This document shows positions 1 to 8,242 of a DNA stretch of 64,000 nt, piece after piece. Numbering within the stretch: the stretch's first letter is position 1; each line of letters opens with the position of its first letter. The stretch is from AAA164-E04 sp964342825 (GTDB lineage: Bacteria > Verrucomicrobiota > Verrucomicrobiia > Limisphaerales > AAA164-E04): contig CAYFHO010000018.1 in the NCBI GenBank assembly GCA_964342825.1, positions 3,800 through 67,799 on the forward strand, read 5' to 3'. A model generated the notes under the pieces. It was not told the DNA's origin. It saw only the letters and a list, made by a program, of their open reading frames with translations, and made no database searches. The position numbers and the translations under genes were made by a program.

Positions 1-357
1 GGAAGTAGTCCTGCCAGAAAACCCTATTTTTATGCGCGATGGGCACCAAGTTTTGAACAAAAAGCCAAGCCTACTCTCAATTTGGACTTGGTTCCGACAG
101 GTAAACCAGGTGAAGTGCAGGCTTTCTTTCGCCAGAAGCCACTTGCCGGAGCCAAAGCGACTCTTTTTACCCCAGAGGCCAACGATCAGGAATTAACAGC
201 CGATAAAAATGGCGTCTTCAAATTTAAGACTGATCCAAATGAAAAGGGATTATTCATGTTGAAAATAGGTCGCTACCGAGAAGAGCTTGCCGGTTTTGAT
301 CGAGGAACCAAATATGAATTGTCCAGTCACAATTGCTCCCTGACCTGGCAGCAATAA
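1..357 (+). CDS. DUF4198-type periplasmic protein, 3' end only
   Basis: The reading frame is open from the first base of the window, so this is the C-terminal 118 residues of a longer gene; the TTG at 82 is internal. The visible part has a beta-sandwich pattern (PGEVQAFFRQKPLAGAKATL, then a DKNGVFKFKTDPNEKGLFML segment) typical of the C-terminal half of DUF4198 proteins. Members are periplasmic and are often linked to nickel/cobalt uptake or found beside TonB-dependent receptors. The ligand here cannot be inferred because the N-terminal half and upstream neighbours are missing. The gene ends with TAA, and the next gene starts about 60 bases later on the same strand. Confidence 0.65.
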   Translation, partial: GSSPARKPYFYARWAPSFEQKAKPTLNLDLVPTGKPGEVQAFFRQKPLAGAKATLFTPEANDQELTADKNGVFKFKTDPNEKGLFMLKIGRYREELAGFDRGTKYELSSHNCSLTWQQ

Positions 358-416
358 CACAAATATCAGATCACCATTGTTGAATCATCCTAAACCCTTT
401 TTTGCCTTTATTGATA

Positions 417-1991
417 ATGAGTCTCATTCGCAAATCAATTATCGTCACCACCTTTATTCTGGTTCTGAATCAATCCCATGCCGTTGAATTCGAAGTGCCC
501 GCATGGGCCAGTGGAGCCGACGCGGAATACTCCGGTTGGGAGAGTTTCAGTTCCGGCTTTGGAGCCCCCGGTAATGAACCTGATGTTGAAGGTAGCGATG
601 CTGGCGGTCTGATCACGCAGAACACCCCTGGAGGTTCAGTGACTGGGAGTGGCAATATCTACAATCCAGCTGGCGCCAGCATGTTCATACTCACCGACAC
701 AGCGGAAAGAAATTATCAGCAGGTGGTGCTTCAAGCGAAATCCATCGGAGCATTGAACGCCGAAGCGGTCACCCTTTCCTATGAGGTGGATGGTGAAACG
801 TTGGAAATGGAGCCTGGAGAATCTCGCGAAATTGCGAGAGAAGCAGGAGGCTTTGGGGATACCATCCTTCATCTCTGGTCTTGGGACCTAAGTGCCGTCA
901 CAGTTTCGGAGATACAAATTGTCTTTGCAGCGCAAGCTTCGCACCTAAGTTTAGACGCTGTACGTTTGGACACATTGCTTCAGCCTGTTGCTGCAAGCAT
1001 CGTTCATATTGATTCCCCCAGCATGGACCGGTGGAATTATTTTTTTAACGCCACCCCAGGTAGACGTCCCAAGGCTTCAGTTTTTCGCGCTGTAGAAGAA
1101 GACGGTGTCTACCGACATGGAACCTATGTTTTCGGATTTGATACCTCTGACCAGATCCCTGCGGGTCATTCACCTGATTCCTATCAGGTGGAATACATCA
1201 AAATAAGACTATTAACATCATCCGGCTTCGAAACTCCTTACGATCCGACGTACGATCCTGTCGTATCCTCCTTACCTGAGGACAACGCCGATTATCAAGC
1301 CGACACGGATCCCGGACGGCCTATTGAAATATTTGGTACGGGTTTCAGAAACGAGTTTACCTCACAGAACTGGGTGGAAAGCGCACCCTATGCACCAGGC
1401 CCAGGCTCGGCTCCAAACGTATTTCCTGCCGTGATGAATCAGGCTGGAGACATTGTGGATGTTAGCTTGGCGGTGGACTATTCGGATCCTAAAGATTTGC
1501 AGCCGTTTGCAGCGGGAGTGATCGAAGATGCTATTCCGGGCGACTTAATCCCCGAGGAATCCTGGATGTACTTTGACTTTGATATGGATGCTTCCAATGC
1601 ATTGGCTTATATCCAGCAAGGATTAGCGGATGGCAGGCTTATGTTTACAGCCACCAGCCTGGCTTCTGGAGGGCAGGGTGACCGATCTTATCCTGAATTT
1701 CATACCGCAGATTCCTTGTTAGGAGAACCGCCCGCCATCGAGATTGCATATCGTATGGTGGAACAACCCACCACAATGACCATATCCACTCTGGGGAGAG
1801 TTGAAGGACATTGGACACTTTCTGGAACTGTTTCAGTCAGCGCTGCCTTAGGCATTCGTTGGACACATGACCTTGTGGAATGGCACGAGGTGACCGAACC
1901 AAATATTGAAATCAACGGAGATGGCCAATGGTCATGGACAGATTCAGACACTGATTCGAAGGTGAAATTCTTCCAAGTCTATATTCGTTGA
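417..1991 (+). CDS. Secreted protein of unknown function with C-terminal FxVxI-type ending
   Basis: A protein of 524 residues when started at the ATG at 417, which gives a clean signal peptide (MSLIRKSIIVTTFILVLNQS, then HA before the mature chain). A TTG start at 402 is possible but adds only five residues. The mature part is acidic and rich in G, S, D and aromatic residues, with no catalytic motif I recognise. The last 60 residues (RWTHDLVEWHEV, then WSWTDSDTDSKVKFFQVYIR) match the short beta-rich C-terminal module ending in a kFFxVxI motif that is common on secreted verrucomicrobial proteins. Function unknown; extracellular or outer-surface location is inferred from the signal peptide. Confidence 0.7.
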   Translation: MSLIRKSIIVTTFILVLNQSHAVEFEVPAWASGADAEYSGWESFSSGFGAPGNEPDVEGSDAGGLITQNTPGGSVTGSGNIYNPAGASMFILTDTAERNYQQVVLQAKSIGALNAEAVTLSYEVDGETLEMEPGESREIAREAGGFGDTILHLWSWDLSAVTVSEIQIVFAAQASHLSLDAVRLDTLLQPVAASIVHIDSPSMDRWNYFFNATPGRRPKASVFRAVEEDGVYRHGTYVFGFDTSDQIPAGHSPDSYQVEYIKIRLLTSSGFETPYDPTYDPVVSSLPEDNADYQADTDPGRPIEIFGTGFRNEFTSQNWVESAPYAPGPGSAPNVFPAVMNQAGDIVDVSLAVDYSDPKDLQPFAAGVIEDAIPGDLIPEESWMYFDFDMDASNALAYIQQGLADGRLMFTATSLASGGQGDRSYPEFHTADSLLGEPPAIEIAYRMVEQPTTMTISTLGRVEGHWTLSGTVSVSAALGIRWTHDLVEWHEVTEPNIEINGDGQWSWTDSDTDSKVKFFQVYIR

Positions 1992-2015
1992 GTTAAAAGA
2001 AATATGGCCATTCAG

Positions 2016-2046
2016 CGGACGGTTTTATGATGAGATCGTCCGTTTT
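2016..2046 (+). terminator. Intrinsic terminator after the 417-1991 gene
   Basis: Inverted repeat CGGACG (2016-2021) / CGTCCG (2037-2042) with a 15-base loop, followed directly by TTTT and a second T-run after GGC. It starts 25 bases after the stop codon, the right place to end the upstream transcript. The long loop and short stem make it a moderate-strength candidate. Confidence 0.5.
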
Positions 2047-2085
2047 GGCTTTTAAACTGAAAAATAGAAAGAGAGGATGCCGCAA

Positions 2086-3318
2086 ATGAAATGGTCTGTT
2101 ATTCCATTATGCATTGCCTGTATGAGCCTCCACGGTTCAGAAGAGGCAGGCACCAAGGGCAGCGATAAGAATTATTGGCCGATGTTTCGGGGACACGGAT
2201 CCAGCCATGCTACCAGCCAAAATCTTCCCACCCATTGGTCTGATGAAACGATCGCATGGAAGACTCGTTTAGAGGGAGTCGGGCAATCCAGCCCTGTTGC
2301 CTGGAAAAATCGAGTTTTTGCCACCTCCGTTCAAGGTGACCAAAAAGAGACCCTTAGTGTATCCTGTCACCATTTGAATGATGGTAAAACACTCTGGACA
2401 TATCAACGCCAAGCATCCACCTCGAGCGAACGTTCGGATTATACGAGTTGGGCAGCACCGACTCCAGCTGTAGATGATCAGCATGTTTACGCGTTCTTTG
2501 AAGAGGGAGATTTAGTGGCATTAACACACCAGGGTGAATTAGTCTGGGAAGTTGATTTGCGAAAAACTTACGGGCCATTCGAAGGCAATCATGGACTGGG
2601 ATCGTCTCCCATCCTCACCTCTGTGGGTTTGGTCCTCGCTTTGGATCATGGGGGGCAGTCGTGGATGCTTTCTCTCGATAAGCAGACAGGTGCGCTTCAA
2701 TGGAAGACGGAACGGGAATCGTCCAGTGCTTGGGCATCACCCGTTGTGGTCCGATCCGGAGAAGAGGAACAGATACTGATCAGTGCCTCCGGTTCGGTGA
2801 CAGCCTACCATTCCGAAACAGGGGCCAAAAAGTGGGAGTTTAAGGGTATCATAGGAAACAATGTTCCCAGCATTTCGGTTCAAGGCGATTGGATTGCCAT
2901 TGCCAGCAACAGGAAAGGGCACTGCCGTGTTCTTAAAGTTGAGGAAGGGGAAGCAAAACTGGTGTGGAAATCGAAGGAGGCTTCCAGTTCTTTTGGTTCA
3001 CCGTTGATCCACGAAGGTCGTGTTTACTTTGTAAACAAAACGGGGATTGTCTTTTGCCATGACCTGGAAACAGGTGAACTTTTATTTGATTATCGACTTC
3101 CTGCGTCGACTTGGGCCTCTCCATTGGCTTCTGGTTCTCAAGTATGGTTTTTTACGCAGAACGGTGCCACGGTTGTTATGCAGGCAGCGGATGAAGTTAA
3201 AGTGATCGCTGAATCCAATGTTTCTTTAACAGCCAAAGATCGAATCTATGGCTATGCGGTCGTAAACGGCTACTTCATTCTCAGGTCCGCGCAGGATTTG
3301 GTTGCTGTCAAACTTTGA
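2086..3318 (+). CDS. Secreted PQQ-like beta-propeller protein
   Basis: A 410-residue protein of the PQQ-binding-like (BamB/quinoprotein-fold) beta-propeller family. The typical opening WPMFRGHGSSHATSQNLPTHW, then IAWKTRLEGVGQSSPVAWKNRVF, is followed by repeated blades such as GALQWKTERESSSAWASPVV, TGAKKWEFKG and PLASGSQVWFF. The ATG at 2086 is preferred over 2077 because GAGAGG at 2071-2076 then lies 9 bases upstream; it gives a short hydrophobic signal sequence. Two further paralogues lie at 32192 and 39775. In this phylum such proteins are abundant and mostly uncharacterised. Nothing shows that PQQ is bound, and no methanol-dehydrogenase catalytic residues are recognisable. Confidence 0.85.
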   Translation: MKWSVIPLCIACMSLHGSEEAGTKGSDKNYWPMFRGHGSSHATSQNLPTHWSDETIAWKTRLEGVGQSSPVAWKNRVFATSVQGDQKETLSVSCHHLNDGKTLWTYQRQASTSSERSDYTSWAAPTPAVDDQHVYAFFEEGDLVALTHQGELVWEVDLRKTYGPFEGNHGLGSSPILTSVGLVLALDHGGQSWMLSLDKQTGALQWKTERESSSAWASPVVVRSGEEEQILISASGSVTAYHSETGAKKWEFKGIIGNNVPSISVQGDWIAIASNRKGHCRVLKVEEGEAKLVWKSKEASSSFGSPLIHEGRVYFVNKTGIVFCHDLETGELLFDYRLPASTWASPLASGSQVWFFTQNGATVVMQAADEVKVIAESNVSLTAKDRIYGYAVVNGYFILRSAQDLVAVKL

Positions 3319-3344
3319 AGCGGCTTTGTAGTGAGTAAAAAAAG

Positions 3345-3370
3345 CGGCCCGGAATTTTCCGGGCCGTTTT
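3345..3370. terminator. Bidirectional intrinsic terminator between convergent genes
   Basis: A perfect GC-rich inverted repeat, CGGCCCGGAA / TTCCGGGCCG (3345-3366), is followed by TTTT on the plus strand and by a run of seven T on the minus strand (A-run at 3337-3343). It lies between the stop of the plus-strand propeller gene and the end of the minus-strand Kelch gene, so it can stop both transcripts. Confidence 0.85.
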
Positions 3371-3398
3371 CTATAGGAACGAACGCTTATGGCTTGCG

Positions 3399-4427
3399 CT
3401 AATTCAATTCGATAGATTGGATGGTCGCCAGATGGCCATCCTTGCGATTGGCTCCTCCAATGGCTGCCAATTCTCCCTTCCCACTGGGGACCATACGATG
3501 GAAAAAACGTCGAGGTTCCATCTTGCTCACTTCAATCCATTCATCTGTTTTTAAATTAAGCTTCAGAACAGTTCCGGCGTAGTAGGAGACGTACAAACCG
3601 GATGGAGTGGAGCATGCTGCAGCACCAAATCCTTTCATGGGGCCGTTCGGCAGATTAGGTCCTTTCTTCCAGGTGCGGTCCACAGGGTCATAAATATTGA
3701 CTTCACTGGAAGTATTGCCTTCGTGGTCCATGCCGCCGATGACATAAAGATCGTTTTGGAATGCCCCGGCCGCAACCGCACGACGTTTGAAAGGTTGAGG
3801 CACCGATTCCCAGGCTGGGTTTTTGTCGGAAAGATCCAAAATCCACATGTCGTCGATCCATTTTGCACCATCTGTTTCCCCGTTCAGTTGCCAACCTCCC
3901 ACAACAAACAAGTGATGTCCTATGACAATGGCATCGTGGCTGGATCTTGGTGAGGGTAATGCGGGCAGTTGTTCCCACTTTTTGCTGCGGATGTGGAAGC
4001 GTGCAAAATCATCGACGGAACGCAGATTCTCTCTTGCGTTGTTCGGGCCTTGCTCCTCATCGATGGCCGCCTTGGATTCATTGCGAACCGTCAGTCCGCC
4101 GAGACGATATATATACCCCTGATGAGCCACCAAGCTTGTTCCCTGTATTCGCATGCCTTCTTCAAGAGCTTCCCATTTCTCAGGTGATTTGAGAGATATG
4201 CGATGAAAGCTATTCAGAGTTGTGTCCTTTGAATAGACGTGTGCCTCGCCGGCATGTCCACCGTAGACATACATGTGGTTTCCTGCTTTGACAGCACCAA
4301 AACTCGTGATGGCTTTGGGTAGATCAGGAAAGCTTCTTTCTTTTTCTCCTGCGTTGATAACTCCGCTTGAGACCAGGATTCCCGTTAAAATGATAGTAAA
4401 GTTCTTAATCATGTTATTCGAAAACAT
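3399..4427 (-). CDS. Secreted Kelch-repeat beta-propeller protein
   Basis: 342 residues with an N-terminal signal peptide (MIKNFTIILTGILVSSGVI; the alternative start at 4412 begins exactly there). At least five Kelch repeats follow, recognisable by blocks such as HMYVYGGHAGEAHVYS, YIYRLGGLTV, HLFVVGGWQLNGETDGAKW and DLYVIGGMDHEGNTSSEVN, each with the paired glycines and a later W. The chain is about the length of one six-bladed propeller, so there is probably no extra catalytic domain. Kelch propellers bind protein or carbohydrate partners; some galactose-oxidase-like and sialic-acid mutarotase enzymes share the fold. Which role applies here cannot be read from the sequence. The 9-base gap to the CBM48 gene suggests co-transcription with the AraC regulator upstream. 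Confidence 0.85.
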   Translation of the reverse strand: MFSNNMIKNFTIILTGILVSSGVINAGEKERSFPDLPKAITSFGAVKAGNHMYVYGGHAGEAHVYSKDTTLNSFHRISLKSPEKWEALEEGMRIQGTSLVAHQGYIYRLGGLTVRNESKAAIDEEQGPNNARENLRSVDDFARFHIRSKKWEQLPALPSPRSSHDAIVIGHHLFVVGGWQLNGETDGAKWIDDMWILDLSDKNPAWESVPQPFKRRAVAAGAFQNDLYVIGGMDHEGNTSSEVNIYDPVDRTWKKGPNLPNGPMKGFGAAACSTPSGLYVSYYAGTVLKLNLKTDEWIEVSKMEPRRFFHRMVPSGKGELAAIGGANRKDGHLATIQSIELN

Positions 4428-4436
4428 AAGTTAAGA

Positions 4437-4784
4437 CTATAATCCAATGCCCTGTTCATAGGATATCGTTTGGTTGCTATTTTTTGGCGTTCCTTTGCAG
4501 TAAAGGCTGACGGCGCATTCTACGCAACTGCGTGGCCATCCCTGAATTCGTTGCAGATGGTGCGAATCGGTATCCTCAAAAATGCAATTCCTTACCTCAT
4601 ATCCATACCGGTAATGACCGGGAGGCAAGTTAATAGCGAGTCTCCATTTGCCCCGGAATCTATGCATCTGATAGACCTCGGACGCTTGCCAATCATTGAA
4701 ATCACCTACCAGATAGACAGGGCCTGGACCCGGGAAATCAAAAATGAAAACCTGTTTTTTGACTGATGGCTCAAAATAATTCAT
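4437..4784 (-). CDS. Small stand-alone glycogen-binding (CBM48/AMPK-beta-like) protein
   Basis: 115 residues made up almost entirely of one CBM48 (glycogen/isoamylase-N) module. Core strands are VYLVGDFNDWQASEVYQMHR, then GKWRLAINLPPGHYRYGYEV. This is the typical order of a strand ending in GDFNxW, an aromatic-rich turn (GKW) and the LPPGxYxYxYEV strand; the two Trp and the Tyr cluster form the usual glucan platform. There is no signal peptide, so it is cytoplasmic. It starts 6 bases after the stop of the AraC regulator and is almost certainly co-transcribed with it. CBM48 is normally fused to branching/debranching enzymes or AMPK beta subunits; here it has no catalytic partner. A role in alpha-glucan sensing with the AraC protein is inference. 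Confidence 0.8.
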   Translation of the reverse strand: MNYFEPSVKKQVFIFDFPGPGPVYLVGDFNDWQASEVYQMHRFRGKWRLAINLPPGHYRYGYEVRNCIFEDTDSHHLQRIQGWPRSCVECAVSLYCKGTPKNSNQTISYEQGIGL

Positions 4785-4790
4785 CGCACC

Positions 4791-5789
4791 TTAGTCCTTC
4801 TCATCTGATGATTTTGGATACATGGCAGGACAGACACCCAGCTTCTGGCAAAAAGCATGACTGAAATGACTCGGGCTGTTGTAACCTACTTCGAAAGCTG
4901 CTTCGGTTACATTGCATTGTCCTGTTCTCAACAATTCAGCCGCTCTCTCGATGCGAATTTCGCGAATATATTGTGGGATGGTGAGGCCCACCTCTTTTGA
5001 AAATGTTCGACTCAAGTAATAAGGGCTGCACCCCACCTTGGAGGCCAGGTCTTGAAGGGTCGGTGGATCTGAAATTCTTTCTTTGAGTAACTGCTTGGTC
5101 CGAGTTACCCGGTCGGCGGTCACTCGTTTTTGGCGCGAGCAAAACAATTCTTTCCCGGAGGTTTGAAAAAAGACATCTGCCGATAATTCCAGCGCTTTCG
5201 CCCGAAACCACAGAGCTCGAGCTGCGGCAATGACTGGGGGATTGTGCAGTGTCGTCGCCAATTCTCGCATCGAAGCGTGAAAAGGTTTCGAATCGCCTAG
5301 AGTTCCCTCTGGAATAGCATTTGCAACGATTGCTGCAGCAACAGGATGCAGGTTGCCGCTTGCATTTGGTAGACTATTGGAGATGAATTTTTTTCCGAGT
5401 TGAAAGTGGATGAAGTTATGATTGGATTTTTGAAATTGAACTTCAAATGGGTGCACGTTTGCATAGAGCACCGCGTAAGCATTTTTTTCCACTGGATAAC
5501 TCAAATTGGAAGTCTTGATCGAGAACTGATCCCCTAAATTGATCCATACGTCTACGAAACATGGTAGCGGTTCGAATCGACAAAAAGTGTCGGTTTTTAA
5601 ATTAAATTTGTAACTCGAAATTTTAAAGCCAGCCGGATCGAGCGCGCCAAAAAGTTCCAGCTGAGTTTTGCTCAACCAGCTTGGTTTGCCCAAATCACTT
5701 GTGTTGTTCTTAGTGTTTCTCACTGAAATTATCAAAGATTGGCACCACCAGTTCGGGATGAATTCGACCTGACGATCGACTGTCGTCAC
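4791..5789 (-). CDS. AraC-family transcriptional regulator
   Basis: 332 residues. The C-terminal 100 residues hold the two helix-turn-helix motifs of AraC/XylS proteins: PTLQDLASKVGCSPYYLSRT, then FSKEVGLTIPQYIREIRIERA, and NVTEAAFEVGYNSPSHFSHA, then FCQKLGVCPAMY. The N-terminal about 220 residues are unlike the common arabinose-type cupin and probably sense a ligand or partner. There is no signal peptide. The gene is divergent from the propeller gene starting at 6050, with a 260-base intergenic region that could carry its operator, though I see no clear palindrome. The CBM48 gene follows after 6 bases, suggesting that the regulon or signal concerns carbohydrate. Confidence 0.9.
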   Translation of the reverse strand: MTTVDRQVEFIPNWWCQSLIISVRNTKNNTSDLGKPSWLSKTQLELFGALDPAGFKISSYKFNLKTDTFCRFEPLPCFVDVWINLGDQFSIKTSNLSYPVEKNAYAVLYANVHPFEVQFQKSNHNFIHFQLGKKFISNSLPNASGNLHPVAAAIVANAIPEGTLGDSKPFHASMRELATTLHNPPVIAAARALWFRAKALELSADVFFQTSGKELFCSRQKRVTADRVTRTKQLLKERISDPPTLQDLASKVGCSPYYLSRTFSKEVGLTIPQYIREIRIERAAELLRTGQCNVTEAAFEVGYNSPSHFSHAFCQKLGVCPAMYPKSSDEKD

Positions 5790-6049
5790 GGCTGTCAGAC
5801 TGGTGTCTTTCTCAGTCCTATTAACCTGTCACGACCATACAACCAGAAGATACTGTTATCAACTATTTATTGAGACTGAGTCGCATTAAGGAGGGTGCCC
5901 TATCTTTTCACACTTTGATTTTTAGAAAGTTACATGACAAAAACCTTAGTCCAGGATTAAGGTTGAGTGACTTTATGTGTGAGGAACACAGGAAAATGCC
6001 TTCCAATGATTCTCTTGGATTTTTCATCATCTCATTCTTTAATGGTCTC

Positions 6050-7381
6050 ATGCATCGACGTTCATTTCTGAAACATTCGGCATTGATGGCCTGTTCCGTT
6101 TACCCAGTTCTTCATTCTTTTGGTGCAAAGGCTTGGGGGCAATCTGATCGGCAGGAATTTGATGTCATCCCGGTGACCGGTGGAGAAAAGCAACATTGGT
6201 TTGGTTACTACGACAAGTGGCAGATAGATCCCAGTGGGCGGTATGCTCTGGGAGGTGAAGTGGATACTTTTTTTCGATCACCCACACCAGAGGATGTGCT
6301 TCATATTGGATTGATTGATCTTGAAAACGGAAATACCTGGAAAAGGATCGGGCAATCCACATCATGGGGCTGGCAACAGGGGTGTATGCTTCAATGGATA
6401 CCCGGCTCCTCTGAAGAGGTGATTTGGAATGATCATGGAGAAGGAGGATTTGTCAGTCATGTGCATCATATCAAAACAGGCCAAACCCGCACTCTCCCAA
6501 GAGCGGTTTACACCCTGAGTCCCGACGGGAAATTTGCATTGTGTGTTGATTTTGATCGATTGCAGTATTTCCGCCCTGGTTATGGTTATCCTGCTCAGAA
6601 TCCTGTTGATGCCTGGCCTAAAGCGCCCTCTGATTCCGGGATTTACCGCATGGATCTTCAAACGGGAGAATCCAGCCTCATCCTGTCATTTGAACAGATT
6701 GCAGCTTTTCATCGCCCCGAAGGATCGGTGAAAGACAATTTTCATTGGTTTAATCACCTGCTGATCAACCCGTCCGGAACCAGGTTTATTTTTCTGAATC
6801 GCTCACGCCCTGTGGGTTCCTACGACGAAATGACCGATTACATTAAGAAAAATCCGGGAGCCAGGACAGGATTCAGTCGACATTATGTGACGCGGGCATT
6901 GACCGCCAACACGGATGGTTCAGAGGTGTATCCTCTTAACGACAGCGGGAGTTTTTCCCATTTTATTTGGAAAGGGGATGATACCATTTGTGCCTGGGCG
7001 GTGCCTGAAGGTCAGAGCAGGGCCGCTTTCTTTGAATTCCCGGATTTAAGCAAGGAATCGTCTCAGGTTGGTAAGGGGATCATGACACGCAATGGCCACA
7101 ACACTTATGTTCCCGGAACGAACTACGAATGGATTCTGAACGATACTTATCCCGGAGGAAAAGAACGTTTACAGGAATTGTATCTGTATCACACCCCGTC
7201 CAAACGGAAGGTAACTCTCGGGAAATTTCATGAACCTTCCCGCTTCACGGGAGAATGGCGTTGCGATTTACATCCTCGTTGTAATCAACAGGGGACAAGA
7301 GTCTTCTTTGATTCAACCCATGAAGGAGGCAGGAGGCAGATGTACTCGATCGATATCTCGAATATCATTCAGGCGGAATGA
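6050..7381 (+). CDS. Tat-exported beta-propeller protein, oligogalacturonate-lyase-like fold
   Basis: 443 residues from the ATG at 6050, which opens a Tat-type signal (MHRRSFLKHSALMACSVYPV). The frame stays open upstream to 5870, but that extension has no signal character. The mature protein has WD/TolB-like blades (YALSPDGKFAL-type turns, NHLLINPSGTRFIFLNRSRP, and RCDLHPRCNQQGTRVFFDST near the end) in the arrangement seen in oligogalacturonate lyase-like seven-bladed propellers. Histidines in HWFNH, SHFIW, NGHNTY and CDLHP are placed like metal-binding residues of that fold, but I cannot confirm lyase activity. It stands alone ahead of the sigma/FecR-led cluster and may belong to the same polysaccharide programme. 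Confidence 0.7.
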   Translation: MHRRSFLKHSALMACSVYPVLHSFGAKAWGQSDRQEFDVIPVTGGEKQHWFGYYDKWQIDPSGRYALGGEVDTFFRSPTPEDVLHIGLIDLENGNTWKRIGQSTSWGWQQGCMLQWIPGSSEEVIWNDHGEGGFVSHVHHIKTGQTRTLPRAVYTLSPDGKFALCVDFDRLQYFRPGYGYPAQNPVDAWPKAPSDSGIYRMDLQTGESSLILSFEQIAAFHRPEGSVKDNFHWFNHLLINPSGTRFIFLNRSRPVGSYDEMTDYIKKNPGARTGFSRHYVTRALTANTDGSEVYPLNDSGSFSHFIWKGDDTICAWAVPEGQSRAAFFEFPDLSKESSQVGKGIMTRNGHNTYVPGTNYEWILNDTYPGGKERLQELYLYHTPSKRKVTLGKFHEPSRFTGEWRCDLHPRCNQQGTRVFFDSTHEGGRRQMYSIDISNIIQAE

Positions 7382-7660
7382 TAACATTTTTTTGCAGCTT
7401 GTTTTTTGTTTCTGACAAGCATGGAGATATGCTGGATATTCCATGCCATTAAACCCATCTGGAAATGAGTCGTGAAAGACCTCCTGGTTTATCAATCTAA
7501 CCAGCAAGATTTCATCCATATTGTGAGCAAGCCCTGACCCATCAGTTCTTTGCTCGAGCGACCCGGTTTGTGAATCAATTCGACCTGCGATTATGGATGA
7601 CTCAAAAACTGGGGGTAACCTTTTTCCAGAATCTGCCATTCAAAAGAAAGACAAGCATTC

Positions 7661-8242
7661 ATGGAATTCGAACCTCATCCAGTTGAGTCGTTGATCAAGC
7701 GTGCTAAACGTGGTGATCGTCAAGCCTTTTGCGATATAGTGCGAATGTATCAGCAACCTATTCGGGCTTGGGCGGCTGCACATTGTTTTCTCGGGGGAGA
7801 TCCTGACGATGTAGCGCAAAAAACCTTCTTGGCTGCATACCACCGGCTTACGGATTTCAAAACAGGTACCAATTTCAGAGCTTGGCTGTTCACTATCGCG
7901 CGCTATCAAATGATGACTGAGTCCACCCGATCACGTAGACTGGCCGACTATCATAATCGATTTGCTCCCGATCTCCTGGACCGCGAACTTGAGCGGAGGG
8001 TGAAAGAAGAACCCCCGGAACTTGTAGTCCAACGGCTCAAGGCTCTCCATCAATGTGTTGAAGGATTGAGTGACGCGTCTCAGAAGCTTCTCAAATGGCG
8101 GTATTACGAAGCCATACCACTCTCGGAGATGGCAGAGCGTACGGAGCGCTCAGTCGGCGCCATTAAAAAACAACTATTTTTGATTCGCCAAAAATTGCAA
8201 TCCTGCATCAATGCCCAAATCCCTGACACTAAGGAAACATGA
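7661..8242 (+). CDS. ECF RNA polymerase sigma factor
   Basis: 193 residues. Region 2 lies at about residues 10-75 (AFCDIVRMYQQPIRAWAAAH, GGDPDDVAQKTFLAAYHRL, then NFRAWLFTIARYQMM). Region 4 is at about 130-180 (LSDASQKLLKWRYYEAIPLS, then EMAERTERSVGAIKKQLFLI RQKL). This is the pattern of the ECF group common in Rhodopirellula and Verrucomicrobium. Its stop overlaps the start of the FecR-type gene by four bases (ATGA), so the two are translationally coupled. That pairing suggests signal-dependent control of the sigma factor by the membrane protein and, by position, of the 14-gene block downstream. The 279-base upstream region shows no promoter I can define. Confidence 0.93.
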   Translation: MEFEPHPVESLIKRAKRGDRQAFCDIVRMYQQPIRAWAAAHCFLGGDPDDVAQKTFLAAYHRLTDFKTGTNFRAWLFTIARYQMMTESTRSRRLADYHNRFAPDLLDRELERRVKEEPPELVVQRLKALHQCVEGLSDASQKLLKWRYYEAIPLSEMAERTERSVGAIKKQLFLIRQKLQSCINAQIPDTKET

